Of a stretch of DNA of 64,000 bases, positions 1-8,440 are shown in pieces. The stretch comes from Pseudomonas sp. CCC3.1. GTDB lineage: Bacteria; Pseudomonadota; Gammaproteobacteria; Pseudomonadales; Pseudomonadaceae. A program made the position numbers and the translations under genes. The DNA lies in contig NZ_CP133778.1 in assembly GCF_034347405.1 (NCBI RefSeq), positions 2,542,001-2,606,000 on the forward strand. Reading direction: 5' to 3'. The notes beneath the pieces are model-generated. The model was given only the letters and a program-made list of their open reading frames with translations. It did not search any database and was not told where the DNA came from. Every line of letters starts with the position of its first letter. Within the stretch, counting starts at the first letter, position 1.

Positions 1-1157
1 TGGTACAGCGCCAGCCCTTGCCAGAGCGGGTCTTCGAAATGCTCCAGGGCTTGCAGTGGCTTTTTCTGTTCAAGCAGGCGCAGGCCTTGTTGGTCGGGAC
101 GCAGCCACAGGTCGGTGAAGCTAAAGGCATAGCTGGGTTGCGGCAGCATAAACAGCAAGGGCAGGCAAAACAGCCAGCCACGGCGGCCCGCGCAGGCTGC
201 CAGCAACAGAAGTGGCAGCAGCAGCCAGTAACCCTGGTCGGCCCAGGTGTCGAGGCGCAAGGTCTGGCCGTCGTCGCGCACGTGCTGCGGACCGTCTAGC
301 AAGCCCAGGCCGCGCAGGTCGATGTCATCCAGTCGTGCCTGCCGATAGCGCCCGCCCACGTCCAGTGCAAAGGCTTTAAGGCTCGGGCTGTCGAGGCGCG
401 GCAACAGGATTGCGCCTTGGGCATCCTTGAGGAACTCGCCGTTTTCTTCGACCACTGGCGAGCCTTCGCGCGTACCGATGCCGAGTATCAGCAGGGGCGG
501 GGTGTGGCCATCCAGAGCCTGACGAATGCCTGCACGTTCTTGATCGCTGAGCGAGGAGGTGATCAACAGCAGGCGGCCTTGGCCCAGCGCACCTTGGTCC
601 AGCAGTTTCAGGGCCTTGTTCACGGCCAGGTCAGCCCGGTTGCCCGGTTGCGGCATGATCGAAGGCTTGACGGCTTCAAGCAGATTGCGGCTGGTCGCCA
701 GATCGTCGGACAGCGGCACCAGCGTGTGGGCGCTACCGGCGTACACAATCACGGCAGTTTGCGCATCACTGCGGCTTTGCAGCAGGTCGTAGAGTTTGCG
801 CCGCGCTTGCTCCAGCCGATTGGGCGAGCTGTCGGTGGCGAGCATTTCGGGGGTCAACTCCAGCATCACCACCAGCGGGTCGGCCGGTTTTTGCGCCGAT
901 TGCTCAACGCGTTCCCAGCTTGGGCCGAGCAAGGCGAACAGAGCCAGCAGCCAGGCCAGCCCCAGCGCAATCCACGGCAGTTTGCTGTCGCGGCCATTGC
1001 CGCCGCTGAGCAACACACGATGAAAGGCTTGGGGCAGGATCATCTGCCAGCGGCCTGCGCGTTTTTGCCGATGCCAGAGTTTCCAAAGCAGCCAGCCCAG
1101 CAGGGGCAATGCCAGCAGCCATTCGGGGCGAAACCAGTACGGCCAGAGCGCGCTCAT
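1..1157 (-). CDS. VWA domain protein with start of a TPR region (BatB/BatC-like), partial
   Basis: The frame opens at the ATG at 1155-1157 on the minus strand and is still open at base 1, so only about 385 residues are seen. The start reads MSALWPYWFRPEWLLALPLL, an N-terminal membrane anchor, followed by a second hydrophobic segment (ALGLAWLLALFALLG), a von Willebrand factor A-like fold, and another hydrophobic segment (YWLLLPLLLLAACAG). It then enters a helical stretch (LRLLEQKKPLQALEHFEDP) that looks like the start of TPR repeats. The usual MIDAS motif DxSxS is not visible; its place reads LELTPEM, so metal binding is doubtful. It overlaps the upstream VWA gene by 4 bases and is the last visible member of the MoxR-Bat operon. 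Bat proteins are linked to envelope stress and aerotolerance; the exact role here is inferred. Confidence 0.85.
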   Translation of the reverse strand, partial: MSALWPYWFRPEWLLALPLLGWLLWKLWHRQKRAGRWQMILPQAFHRVLLSGGNGRDSKLPWIALGLAWLLALFALLGPSWERVEQSAQKPADPLVVMLELTPEMLATDSSPNRLEQARRKLYDLLQSRSDAQTAVIVYAGSAHTLVPLSDDLATSRNLLEAVKPSIMPQPGNRADLAVNKALKLLDQGALGQGRLLLITSSLSDQERAGIRQALDGHTPPLLILGIGTREGSPVVEENGEFLKDAQGAILLPRLDSPSLKAFALDVGGRYRQARLDDIDLRGLGLLDGPQHVRDDGQTLRLDTWADQGYWLLLPLLLLAACAGRRGWLFCLPLLFMLPQPSYAFSFTDLWLRPDQQGLRLLEQKKPLQALEHFEDPLWQGLALY

Positions 1158-2230
1158 CGGCGTCTCCGCAGGCGCAGGCGTTTAAGCCGTGAGCGCCATT
1201 CGGGGTGTTGTTGCAGAAAATGCCGCTTGCTGAGCACGCGTTGCAGCGGGTTGTTGGGCCACAGTTCGCGGATCACCAGCAGCACGCTCAGCAGCAGGGC
1301 GCCTGCCAACGGCCAGCTATAAAGTGCTTGCGCCGGGCGTGCCTGGGTGGGTTGCTGGGCGACAGGTTCGAGCTGATCGAGTGTGTCTTTGATGGCTGAC
1401 AGTTCCTGTCCGTCGCGAGCACGGAAATACCGGCCGCCGGTGATTCTGGCGATTTCTTCCATGGCCGGTTCGTCCAGGTCGACGCCCGGATTGATGCCGA
1501 ACATGCCTTTGGCGGTGCTTTCTTCCGGATCGGCGCCCACCCCGATCGGGTAGATTTTGACCCCTTCCTCAGCCGCCAGGCGCGCCGCGGTCAGCGGATC
1601 GATCTGGCCGCCGTTGTTGGCGCCGTCAGTGACTAAAATCAGCACCCGGCTTTCTGCTGGGCGTTGGCGCAGGCGTTTGAGGGCCAGGCCAATGGCATCG
1701 CCGATGGCGGTGTTTTTACCCGCGATGCCGATACGTGCTTCGTCGAGCCAGGTGCGCACGGTGTGGCGGTCGAAGGTCAGAGGCGCTTGCAGATAAGCCT
1801 GACTGCCGAACAGGATAAGACCGACCCGGTCGCCTTCGCGGTGTTCGAGAAAATCGCCGAGCAGGTTTTTAACCGAATCAAGGCGGGTGATGTCTTCGTT
1901 ATTCCAGCGCATGTCGGGGTAGTCCATCGAGCCCGACACATCGACGGCCACCAATAAATCACGGCCGCTGGCGGCGATGGGCAACGGCTCGCCGAGCCAT
2001 TGAGGCCGGGCCGCCGCCGTCAACAGCAGCAGCCACAGTAATAGATAGGGCGTTTGCTGACGCACAGAGGGCATGGTCGCCCGCGCCTTGCGTTTTGTCA
2101 GTTCTTCCAGATCGGTCAGGAAGCTGACTTTAAGCGCAGCCTCGCCGCTGTCGGCCGCGGGCAGCACGAGGCGCATCAACCAGGGTAATGGCAGTAAGGC
2201 GAAGAGCCATGGCCAGGCAAATTCAAACAT
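1154..2230 (-). CDS. VWA domain membrane protein (BatA-like)
   Basis: A protein of 358 residues. It starts MFEFAWPWLFALLPLPWL, a membrane segment typical of BatA, so I place the start at 2230 rather than at an upstream in-frame codon; this start overlaps the end of the DUF4381 gene. A short cytoplasmic stretch and a second hydrophobic helix (LLLWLLLLTAAA) precede a VWA domain with an intact MIDAS motif DVSGSMDYPD and a downstream TDGANN loop. A final hydrophobic helix (WPLAGALLLSVLLVI) lies near the C-terminus, followed by a strongly basic tail. The intact metal site contrasts with the degenerate one in the next gene. It is translationally coupled on both sides within the MoxR operon. The family is thought to act with MoxR AAA ATPases in envelope protein quality control. 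Confidence 0.9.
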   Translation of the reverse strand: MFEFAWPWLFALLPLPWLMRLVLPAADSGEAALKVSFLTDLEELTKRKARATMPSVRQQTPYLLLWLLLLTAAARPQWLGEPLPIAASGRDLLVAVDVSGSMDYPDMRWNNEDITRLDSVKNLLGDFLEHREGDRVGLILFGSQAYLQAPLTFDRHTVRTWLDEARIGIAGKNTAIGDAIGLALKRLRQRPAESRVLILVTDGANNGGQIDPLTAARLAAEEGVKIYPIGVGADPEESTAKGMFGINPGVDLDEPAMEEIARITGGRYFRARDGQELSAIKDTLDQLEPVAQQPTQARPAQALYSWPLAGALLLSVLLVIRELWPNNPLQRVLSKRHFLQQHPEWRSRLKRLRLRRRR

Positions 2231-2717
2231 GTTTGCGAATCCAGGTTTCGACCGCTTGGTTGAGCCCGGCAATGGCCTTGTCATCGAGCTTGCATTCGGG
2301 TTTGTAAGCGCCTTCCACCAGTACCATCCAGCGCGTCAAACCTGCTGCGGGGCAGCGGTTGTCGAGGAACGCCAGCCATTTTCGGCCATTGAGCGTGTGG
2401 CTCTGGCTGTAGGGGTAATGGCTGCGGCACAGGCGTTTGAGCAAGCCGTTGAGTTGTTGCAGCCAGGCACCGGCGGGCGCGCCGTCGTAAGGTTTGGTGA
2501 AGCGTGCCAGTTCTTCGAGGGCAGCCAGCCGCACGGGGTCAAGCGGTTGTTCGACACGCTGGGGCTGGCGTTTGGCGGGCAGGTAGCGGCGTAACCACCA
2601 CAAGCCCCAGGCCAGCGCCGGAATCAGGAGCAGCAGCAACCACCAGCCCGGCGCCGGTGGCCACAGGCCAATAGCGGGCGGGGTGATCAGCGGTTGTAGC
2701 TGTTCAAGGTCTTTCAT
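2223..2717 (-). CDS. DUF4381 domain protein
   Basis: A 164-residue protein. One clear transmembrane helix near the N-terminus (PGWWLLLLLIPALAWGLWWL) is followed by a basic linker and a soluble C-terminal part with a conserved-looking LNGRKWLAFLDNRCP segment. Length, topology and its place between DUF58 and VWA genes match DUF4381, which regularly occurs in gamma-proteobacterial MoxR-Bat operons. The start codon overlaps the stop of the DUF58 gene by 4 bases. It is probably a membrane-anchored accessory subunit of the MoxR/VWA complex; no enzymatic residues are apparent. Confidence 0.88.
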   Translation of the reverse strand: MKDLEQLQPLITPPAIGLWPPAPGWWLLLLLIPALAWGLWWLRRYLPAKRQPQRVEQPLDPVRLAALEELARFTKPYDGAPAGAWLQQLNGLLKRLCRSHYPYSQSHTLNGRKWLAFLDNRCPAAGLTRWMVLVEGAYKPECKLDDKAIAGLNQAVETWIRKHV

Positions 2718-3658
2718 AGTGGTTTGCCGGGGCGTTTGGCGTTCAGGTATTCACGCAGTTGCTCGATCATTTCGCTCTGCGTGCTGAGTGGCATCAACAG
2801 CACCCGCAGCTTTTGTGCGAGCAACTCCCAACGTGCGATGCGGGCTTCGGCCTGCGCGCGGTAGGCCTGGCGCAAATCATAGTTGAGCGTGTCGAGTTCC
2901 AGTTGCGCGCCGCGCTCGGCAAAACGCAGCAGCCCGGCAGCGGGCAGGGCATGGTCCAGCGGGTCAGACAGCGGCAACATGATCAAGTCGCAATGGCGCG
3001 ACAGCAGGCTTAACTGCTGTTCGGCGGCATCGGTGAGGGCGCGCTCATCGCAGATCACAATCACCAGGCTGCCGGGGCGTAGCACTTCGCGGGCGCGGAT
3101 CAGCGCCATGCCTAATGCATCGCGGTCGGACTGCACTTCGGTGTGCAATGACTGGTTAACCCGCACCAGACGGTTGAGCAACTGCAACAGGCTTTGTTTG
3201 TTGCGCCGGGGTTTGATTTCGTAATGTTCGTGGTCGCCGAAGACCAGGCCGCCGACCCGATCGTTATGGCCCAGCGCAGCCCAGCCGATCAGGCTCGCCG
3301 CTTGAGCCGCGAGCACTGACTTGAACATCAGGCCTGAGCCAAAGAACAAGCGACGGCTTTGCTCGGCCAGGATGAAGATCGGCCGCTCACGCTCCTCATG
3401 GAACATTTTGGTGTGCGGTTCTTGGGTCCGCGCAGTAACGCGCCAGTCGATGGTGCGTACATCGTCGCCAGCTTGATAAACCCGTACCTGATCGAAGTCG
3501 ACCCCGCGCCCGCGCAGTTTTGAGTGGTGCAACCCCACCAGAGGGCTGCGTTGGCCGGGGGAGGAAAACAGTTGCACTTCGCGCACCCGATGCCGCATCT
3601 CGATCAGTTCGGCAAGGGTCACGCGGATGCCGGGTTCGGCGGGCAGAGGGTTGTTCAT
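2714..3658 (-). CDS. DUF58 domain protein
   Basis: A 314-residue soluble protein with the DUF58 signature GRGVDFDQVRVYQAGDDVRT followed by IDWRVTART at about residues 51-80, then a degenerate VWA-like C-terminal half. The order MoxR-DUF58-DUF4381-VWA-VWA/TPR is the standard one for this operon in Pseudomonas. It begins only a few bases after the MoxR stop and overlaps the next gene by 4 bases, indicating a single transcript. DUF58 proteins are presumed partners or clients of the MoxR ATPase; molecular function is not established. Confidence 0.9.
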   Translation of the reverse strand: MNNPLPAEPGIRVTLAELIEMRHRVREVQLFSSPGQRSPLVGLHHSKLRGRGVDFDQVRVYQAGDDVRTIDWRVTARTQEPHTKMFHEERERPIFILAEQSRRLFFGSGLMFKSVLAAQAASLIGWAALGHNDRVGGLVFGDHEHYEIKPRRNKQSLLQLLNRLVRVNQSLHTEVQSDRDALGMALIRAREVLRPGSLVIVICDERALTDAAEQQLSLLSRHCDLIMLPLSDPLDHALPAAGLLRFAERGAQLELDTLNYDLRQAYRAQAEARIARWELLAQKLRVLLMPLSTQSEMIEQLREYLNAKRPGKPL

Positions 3659-3660
3659 TG

Positions 3661-4620
<960 letters not shown>

Positions 4621-4801
4621 CGATGACTGTTCCTGAAAAGGACACCGGCGGCGCAAATGTTACGCCGGGGCTGGGGGCGTTACTTTAATCCATTGGAGGT
4701 GTATCGGACTAATGGCAGGCAGGCTTTTTACGGGAAAACACTAAAATCGACAGGTTGTTGAGAATGGTGCTCATCTGAATGAGGGTTTCGGGGCTTCTGT
4801 T

Positions 4802-4946
4802 GTAGCAGCTGCCGAGCCTGCGAGGCTGCGTCCGGGTGCGAAGCAGCCGTAAAATCAGGCACTACGGTGTACCCGTTAAACTTGGCACTTAGCATTTACG
4901 ATCGCTGCGCAATCGGACGTAGCCTCGCAGGCTCGGCAACTGCTAC
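4802..4946. repeat. REPIN: two inverted REP copies
   Basis: The 33-base arm at 4802-4834 (containing GCCGAGCCTGCGAGGCTGCG) returns as an inverted copy at 4914-4946 with two mismatches, separated by 79 bases. Each arm also has an internal imperfect hairpin. This is the architecture of a Pseudomonas REPIN, a non-autonomous element mobilised by RAYT transposases. The right arm runs over the stop codon of the LysR gene at 4943-4945. Confidence 0.85.
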
Positions 4947-5821
4947 GGCATCAGTGGTACGGCAAAATGTTCGTTCAGCAGCGCCGCGAAGGCGTCGCGT
5001 GCAGCGTGCTGCCCGGTTTCGCTGTGCCAGAAAAACAGGTTGGGCATGGGCGACAGTTCCGGGAAGCGATAAGTGGTGAGGTGGGCGCAGGCGCCGAACT
5101 GTTGAAGCATTCCCTCAGGTATCAGCGCTAAACCCGCCCCAGCACTGACACACCCGATGATGCTGCCCCAGTTTGCGTAATCAACGCCGTTGACCTCAAG
5201 CGCGTGCTCAGCCACCCAGTTTTCCAGCGCTGCCCGATACGGACAGCCAGGCGGCCACATAAACACGGTGTGCCGATGCACATCGGCAAGCTGGGTCAGC
5301 GGGGCGAGCTCAGGGCTGGCAATCAACACTAATTGTTCGTGGTAAAGCATTGTTTTTTCTAGTTTTGATTGGGTGATTTTGCCCGCGACCATTGCCCCGT
5401 CGAGTCGGTGGTGCTTGACGTCTTCCAGCAATTGCTTCGATTTTCCGGTGACCAGCTCCAGGGTGACGTGCGGGTAGCGCTGATGATACTCAGCCAGCAA
5501 CGGCGGCAGACGCCCGGTGGCGCACGATTCGATTGCGCCGATCCGCAGTTTGCCAGTGGGCATGGCGTGGGGCGTGACGGCGCGCTTTGCCTGATCGACC
5601 AACGCCAGAATTTGCTCGCTGTAGCCCAGAAACACTTGCCCGGCAGAGCTGATGCGCAAGCCTCGGCCCGCACGGGTGAACAGCGCGGTGCCGAGTTCGC
5701 TTTCCAACTGCTTGATTCGGGTGGTGATGTTCGACGGTACGCAATGCAACTGCTCGGCGGCCAGCGCAATGCTGCCGCACTCGGCCACGGCCTTGACCAT
5801 GCGTAACTGGCTGAGCTCCAT
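4943..5821 (-). CDS. LysR-family transcriptional regulator
   Basis: A 292-residue LysR regulator. The N-terminal winged helix-turn-helix (MELSQLRMVKAVAECGSIAL, then AAEQLHCVPSNITTRIKQLE) is followed by a two-lobed effector-binding domain (TGKLRIGAIESCATGRLPPL onward). A good ribosome-binding site (AGGAG, 6 bases from ATG) supports the start. It is divergent from the EamA-family exporter that begins about 100 bases away, the usual sign that the regulator controls that transporter. Its 3' end is embedded in a REPIN. The inducer cannot be read from the sequence. Confidence 0.93.
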   Translation of the reverse strand: MELSQLRMVKAVAECGSIALAAEQLHCVPSNITTRIKQLESELGTALFTRAGRGLRISSAGQVFLGYSEQILALVDQAKRAVTPHAMPTGKLRIGAIESCATGRLPPLLAEYHQRYPHVTLELVTGKSKQLLEDVKHHRLDGAMVAGKITQSKLEKTMLYHEQLVLIASPELAPLTQLADVHRHTVFMWPPGCPYRAALENWVAEHALEVNGVDYANWGSIIGCVSAGAGLALIPEGMLQQFGACAHLTTYRFPELSPMPNLFFWHSETGQHAARDAFAALLNEHFAVPLMP

Positions 5822-5924
5822 TGTTCACTCCTGATGAATTCTGGGCTCTTTATATCTCACTTGTGGGCGGCTGTGAGCACGATAAACACTGGATGCCACT
5901 TCATTGGGTTATCAGGTCGTTCAC

Positions 5925-6797
5925 GTGTCGCTCTCTCTCAAACTCATTGTCGCCATGGCGGCTGTTGTGCTGTGTTGGGCCTATTCACCGATCGGGATCC
6001 ACATCGGGCTCGAAAGCTATTCACCAGGGCATCTGGCTTTGCTCAGGTTTTTGATAGCTTCGGTGTTTATGGCGTTGATTGCGCTGATAAAAGGCATCGG
6101 TCTGCCGCGTTTGCGCGATGTGCCGTGGCTGCTGTTGTTGGGCTTGTTCGCTGTAGCGCTGCACCACATGGCATTGAACATGGGCCAGCGCTGGGTCAGC
6201 CCTGGTGCGTCCAGTGTGTTGGCGCAGACTGCGCCGCTGTTCAGCACGTTTATTGCGGCGGTGTTCCTGAAGGAACGGGTCAGTGGCTGGCGCTGGTTGT
6301 GGGTGGCTGTTGGCCTGATCGGCGTGCTGGTGGTGATCTGGGGCGATGCCGGTGTCGGTGAGTTTCATCCCCAGGGCTTGGTGCTGCTGCTGGCGGCGCT
6401 GTCATGGAGTATCTATTTCGTGCTGCAAAAGCACATTTCTACGCGTTACAGCCCTTTGACCATCGTCTGCTACATGGTCTGGTGCGGGACGTTGCTGCTG
6501 TGTGTGTATTGGCCGGGGCTCACTGACCAAGTGCTCAAGGCACCAGTACGGGTGAATGTCGCAGTAATGATCCTTGGGTTGTTCCCCAGTGCGCTGGCGT
6601 ATCTGTTGTGGGCTTTTGTTCTGAGCCACACCGAGGTCAGTCGCTCGGTGAGCGTGATGTATTTGATTCCGCCCGTGGCGATGGCCCTGGCGGCCGTGGT
6701 GCTGGGCAGTGAGGTCTCGGCAGGCGTGGTCGCGGGGGCTGCGATTGTAGTGGGCAGCGTGATCGCGATGAGCCGGGAGCGGGTGATCAGCCGTTAG
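5925..6797 (+). CDS. EamA/DMT-family transporter
   Basis: A protein of about 290 residues with ten predicted hydrophobic helices in two EamA repeats, typical of drug/metabolite transporters of the RhaT/YdcZ type. Motifs such as ALHHMALNMGQRWVSPGASS and WRWLWVAVGLIGVLVVIWGD match the repeat junctions. No ATG lies at the right place: a GTG at 5925 gives a protein that begins directly before the first helix, while a TTG at 5904 would add seven residues, so the start is uncertain. The gene is divergent from a LysR regulator and converges with the amidohydrolase gene, overlapping its end by 4 bases. It probably exports a small metabolite or amino acid. Confidence 0.9.
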   Translation: MSLSLKLIVAMAAVVLCWAYSPIGIHIGLESYSPGHLALLRFLIASVFMALIALIKGIGLPRLRDVPWLLLLGLFAVALHHMALNMGQRWVSPGASSVLAQTAPLFSTFIAAVFLKERVSGWRWLWVAVGLIGVLVVIWGDAGVGEFHPQGLVLLLAALSWSIYFVLQKHISTRYSPLTIVCYMVWCGTLLLCVYWPGLTDQVLKAPVRVNVAVMILGLFPSALAYLLWAFVLSHTEVSRSVSVMYLIPPVAMALAAVVLGSEVSAGVVAGAAIVVGSVIAMSRERVISR

Positions 6798-7543
6798 GCC
6801 AAGCGATAAAACCCCCGGGCGTTTTGCCACAGAGCCTTGTCTGCTCCATCTTCTCCCAGTGCATTAATAAGTATCTTTATGTCATTGTTTTTAAACGGAT
6901 TTGGCGAGCGGGTTGAGGGCAGGTCGGTACCAAACATCAGGGCGTGCGGGTTAGCGCGGTGGATATCTTGCAGGGCCTGCGACACGTCAAAGTCCACCCG
7001 GCCAAAGCCACAGGCTTTGATACGTACGCCGCGTTCGGCAAGGCGCAACAGGCTCGGCAGGCCTTCGCGGCTCAACCCCAGATGATCAATACTCAGCGCG
7101 GGCAATCGCAGTAAACGCTCGTGTAGCGGCGCCAGTTCACGCGAGTCGATGTACAGCTCTGAATGCCAGCCCACGCATTCGAAGACGCGCTTGGCCAGTG
7201 ATTCGAGTTGGTCGAGCTGTTCCGAGCCGCCGCGCTTGAGGTTGAAGCGCAGGGCGCGTACGCCTTGCTGATTCAGCGTTTCAAGTTCGGCGTCGGTGAC
7301 GCTGGAGGGCAGTTGGGTGACGCCGACAAAGCCTGCGCCCAGACGTTTCAACGCGGCAATCAGGTAGGTTTGATCAAAGCCCTGAAACGAGCCCGAGACC
7401 ACGGCGCCACCGACGATGCCCAAGGGTTGGGTGCGTGCCAGATAGTCATCGACACTGAAAAACTCGGGCACATAGCCATTGTTGGGAATCAGCGGATAAG
7501 CCTTGTCGATGATGTGGCAGTGGGCATCGAAAAGTTGGCGCAT
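6794..7543 (-). CDS. Amidohydrolase-family TIM-barrel hydrolase
   Basis: A 249-residue protein of the amidohydrolase-2 type. It starts with the metal-binding DAHCHI motif, has a central WHSELYI strand and an LSIDHLG motif, and ends with the conserved MFGTDLPSTR (catalytic Asp) and a HANARGF-like C-terminal phrase (WQNARGFYRL). These are the hallmarks of small lactonase or decarboxylase-type members. Its substrate is not evident. It stands alone on the minus strand between a convergent EamA exporter and a small acidic protein, with a 42-base gap to the latter that would allow co-transcription. Confidence 0.88.
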   Translation of the reverse strand: MRQLFDAHCHIIDKAYPLIPNNGYVPEFFSVDDYLARTQPLGIVGGAVVSGSFQGFDQTYLIAALKRLGAGFVGVTQLPSSVTDAELETLNQQGVRALRFNLKRGGSEQLDQLESLAKRVFECVGWHSELYIDSRELAPLHERLLRLPALSIDHLGLSREGLPSLLRLAERGVRIKACGFGRVDFDVSQALQDIHRANPHALMFGTDLPSTRSPNPFKNNDIKILINALGEDGADKALWQNARGFYRLA

Positions 7544-7585
7544 GGCGGTTATACCTGTCGGTGTGCGGGTGCGGGCTGTTACGGG

Positions 7586-7942
7586 TCAGTTCAATTCGCT
7601 GATGTAGGTGCCGGTGCCGTCGAGGATGTTTTTCAGGGTTTGTTCGATCTCGGCCAGTTCATCGGCATGGGTGCTGTGGAGGATTTCCAGGTGGTCGTCG
7701 CCGTTCAGCGCGTCGGCATCGCTGGGTGCCACTTCAATCAGCAGGCGAGTCCGACTGAGTGTGACCTTCACGCCTTCCAGGGTGTTGGGCTCATCCTCCA
7801 GGGTGATTTCTAGTTCGTCCTCGTCCGGGTAACGGGACATCAGAAACATTTCGCCCTTGTCGCTGTGACAGCACAGCATGGCCATGTTGTCTTCTTCGTC
7901 GTCGCACGGGTTGGCTATCAGATGGGGGGTGGTCATTTGCAT
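7586..7942 (-). CDS. Small acidic conserved hypothetical protein
   Basis: A protein of 118 residues rich in Asp and Glu (CDDEEDNMAMLCCHSDKGEM near the N-terminus, then an alternating strand pattern LEITLEDEPNTLEGVKVTLS). The start at 7942 is chosen because AGGAA precedes it at a usable distance; an alternative ATG is two codons on. There is no signal peptide or membrane segment. I do not recognise a characterised family. It lies upstream of the amidohydrolase on the same strand and may share its transcript. Confidence 0.75.
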   Translation of the reverse strand: MQMTTPHLIANPCDDEEDNMAMLCCHSDKGEMFLMSRYPDEDELEITLEDEPNTLEGVKVTLSRTRLLIEVAPSDADALNGDDHLEILHSTHADELAEIEQTLKNILDGTGTYISELN

Positions 7943-7972
7943 GGTGGGGGGAATTCCTGGCGCTGGGCGCAT

Positions 7973-8440
7973 CTAACAACTGAACAAAACGCGATTTTGC
8001 CAGCCCGCGCATTTTTATGCTGGTTCAATCTTGGTAAGTGACGCATGGCCTGTTATTTCGTGTCAGATATTTCTTATAAAGCTGACAGAAATTAAGTCGT
8101 TTTTATGAAGTTTTATGACTATCGACTGCTAGGGTTGTTCCTGTCCGGGCCACAAGATTGCCTCCCCATGACCGAATATGTCGCCGCACCGCAAGCAGGC
8201 CGGGCGACACAGTCGTTAAGCTGCGTTGCAGATAGTTATCTCTAAAGGCACAGCCTGTTTATCCGGCAGTCGTTTTTGCAGATACCCATCCCGGAACATG
8301 AATGTGACCCTTGGGTCACAATCAGCTTCACCTCCCTGTCACGCTGTGTTCTTGAAGGTTGAGCACAGTATTGGCAGCTCCCCACGCGGGAACAGCACGC
8401 GACGCTTCTCTCAATAACAAGCCCAAGCGGAGTACCACAG
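7973..8440. other. Leader region of gdhB, no gene seen
   Basis: This 468-base stretch has no convincing coding frame. It is AT-rich around 8040-8130, consistent with promoters, and contains one strong palindrome at 8303-8320 (listed separately). The gdhB ribosome-binding site (GCGGAG) sits just before 8441. Confidence 0.6.
8303..8320. promoter_or_regulatory. Candidate operator palindrome upstream of gdhB
   Basis: TGTGACCC-TT-GGGTCACA: perfect 8-base arms around a TT centre, 121 bases before the gdhB start. The half-sites resemble CRP/Vfr half-sites (TGTGA/TCACA) but the gap is 8 bases rather than 6, so a different dimeric regulator is more likely. Confidence 0.5.

Noticed and set aside
417..1322. 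A 301-codon plus-strand frame over the VWA genes
   Set aside because: Low-complexity Gln/Arg-rich translation; the minus strand encodes membrane-anchored VWA proteins with overlapping starts and stops.
8303..8320. Canonical Vfr/CRP site
   Set aside because: The TGTGA and TCACA halves are separated by 8 instead of 6 bases.
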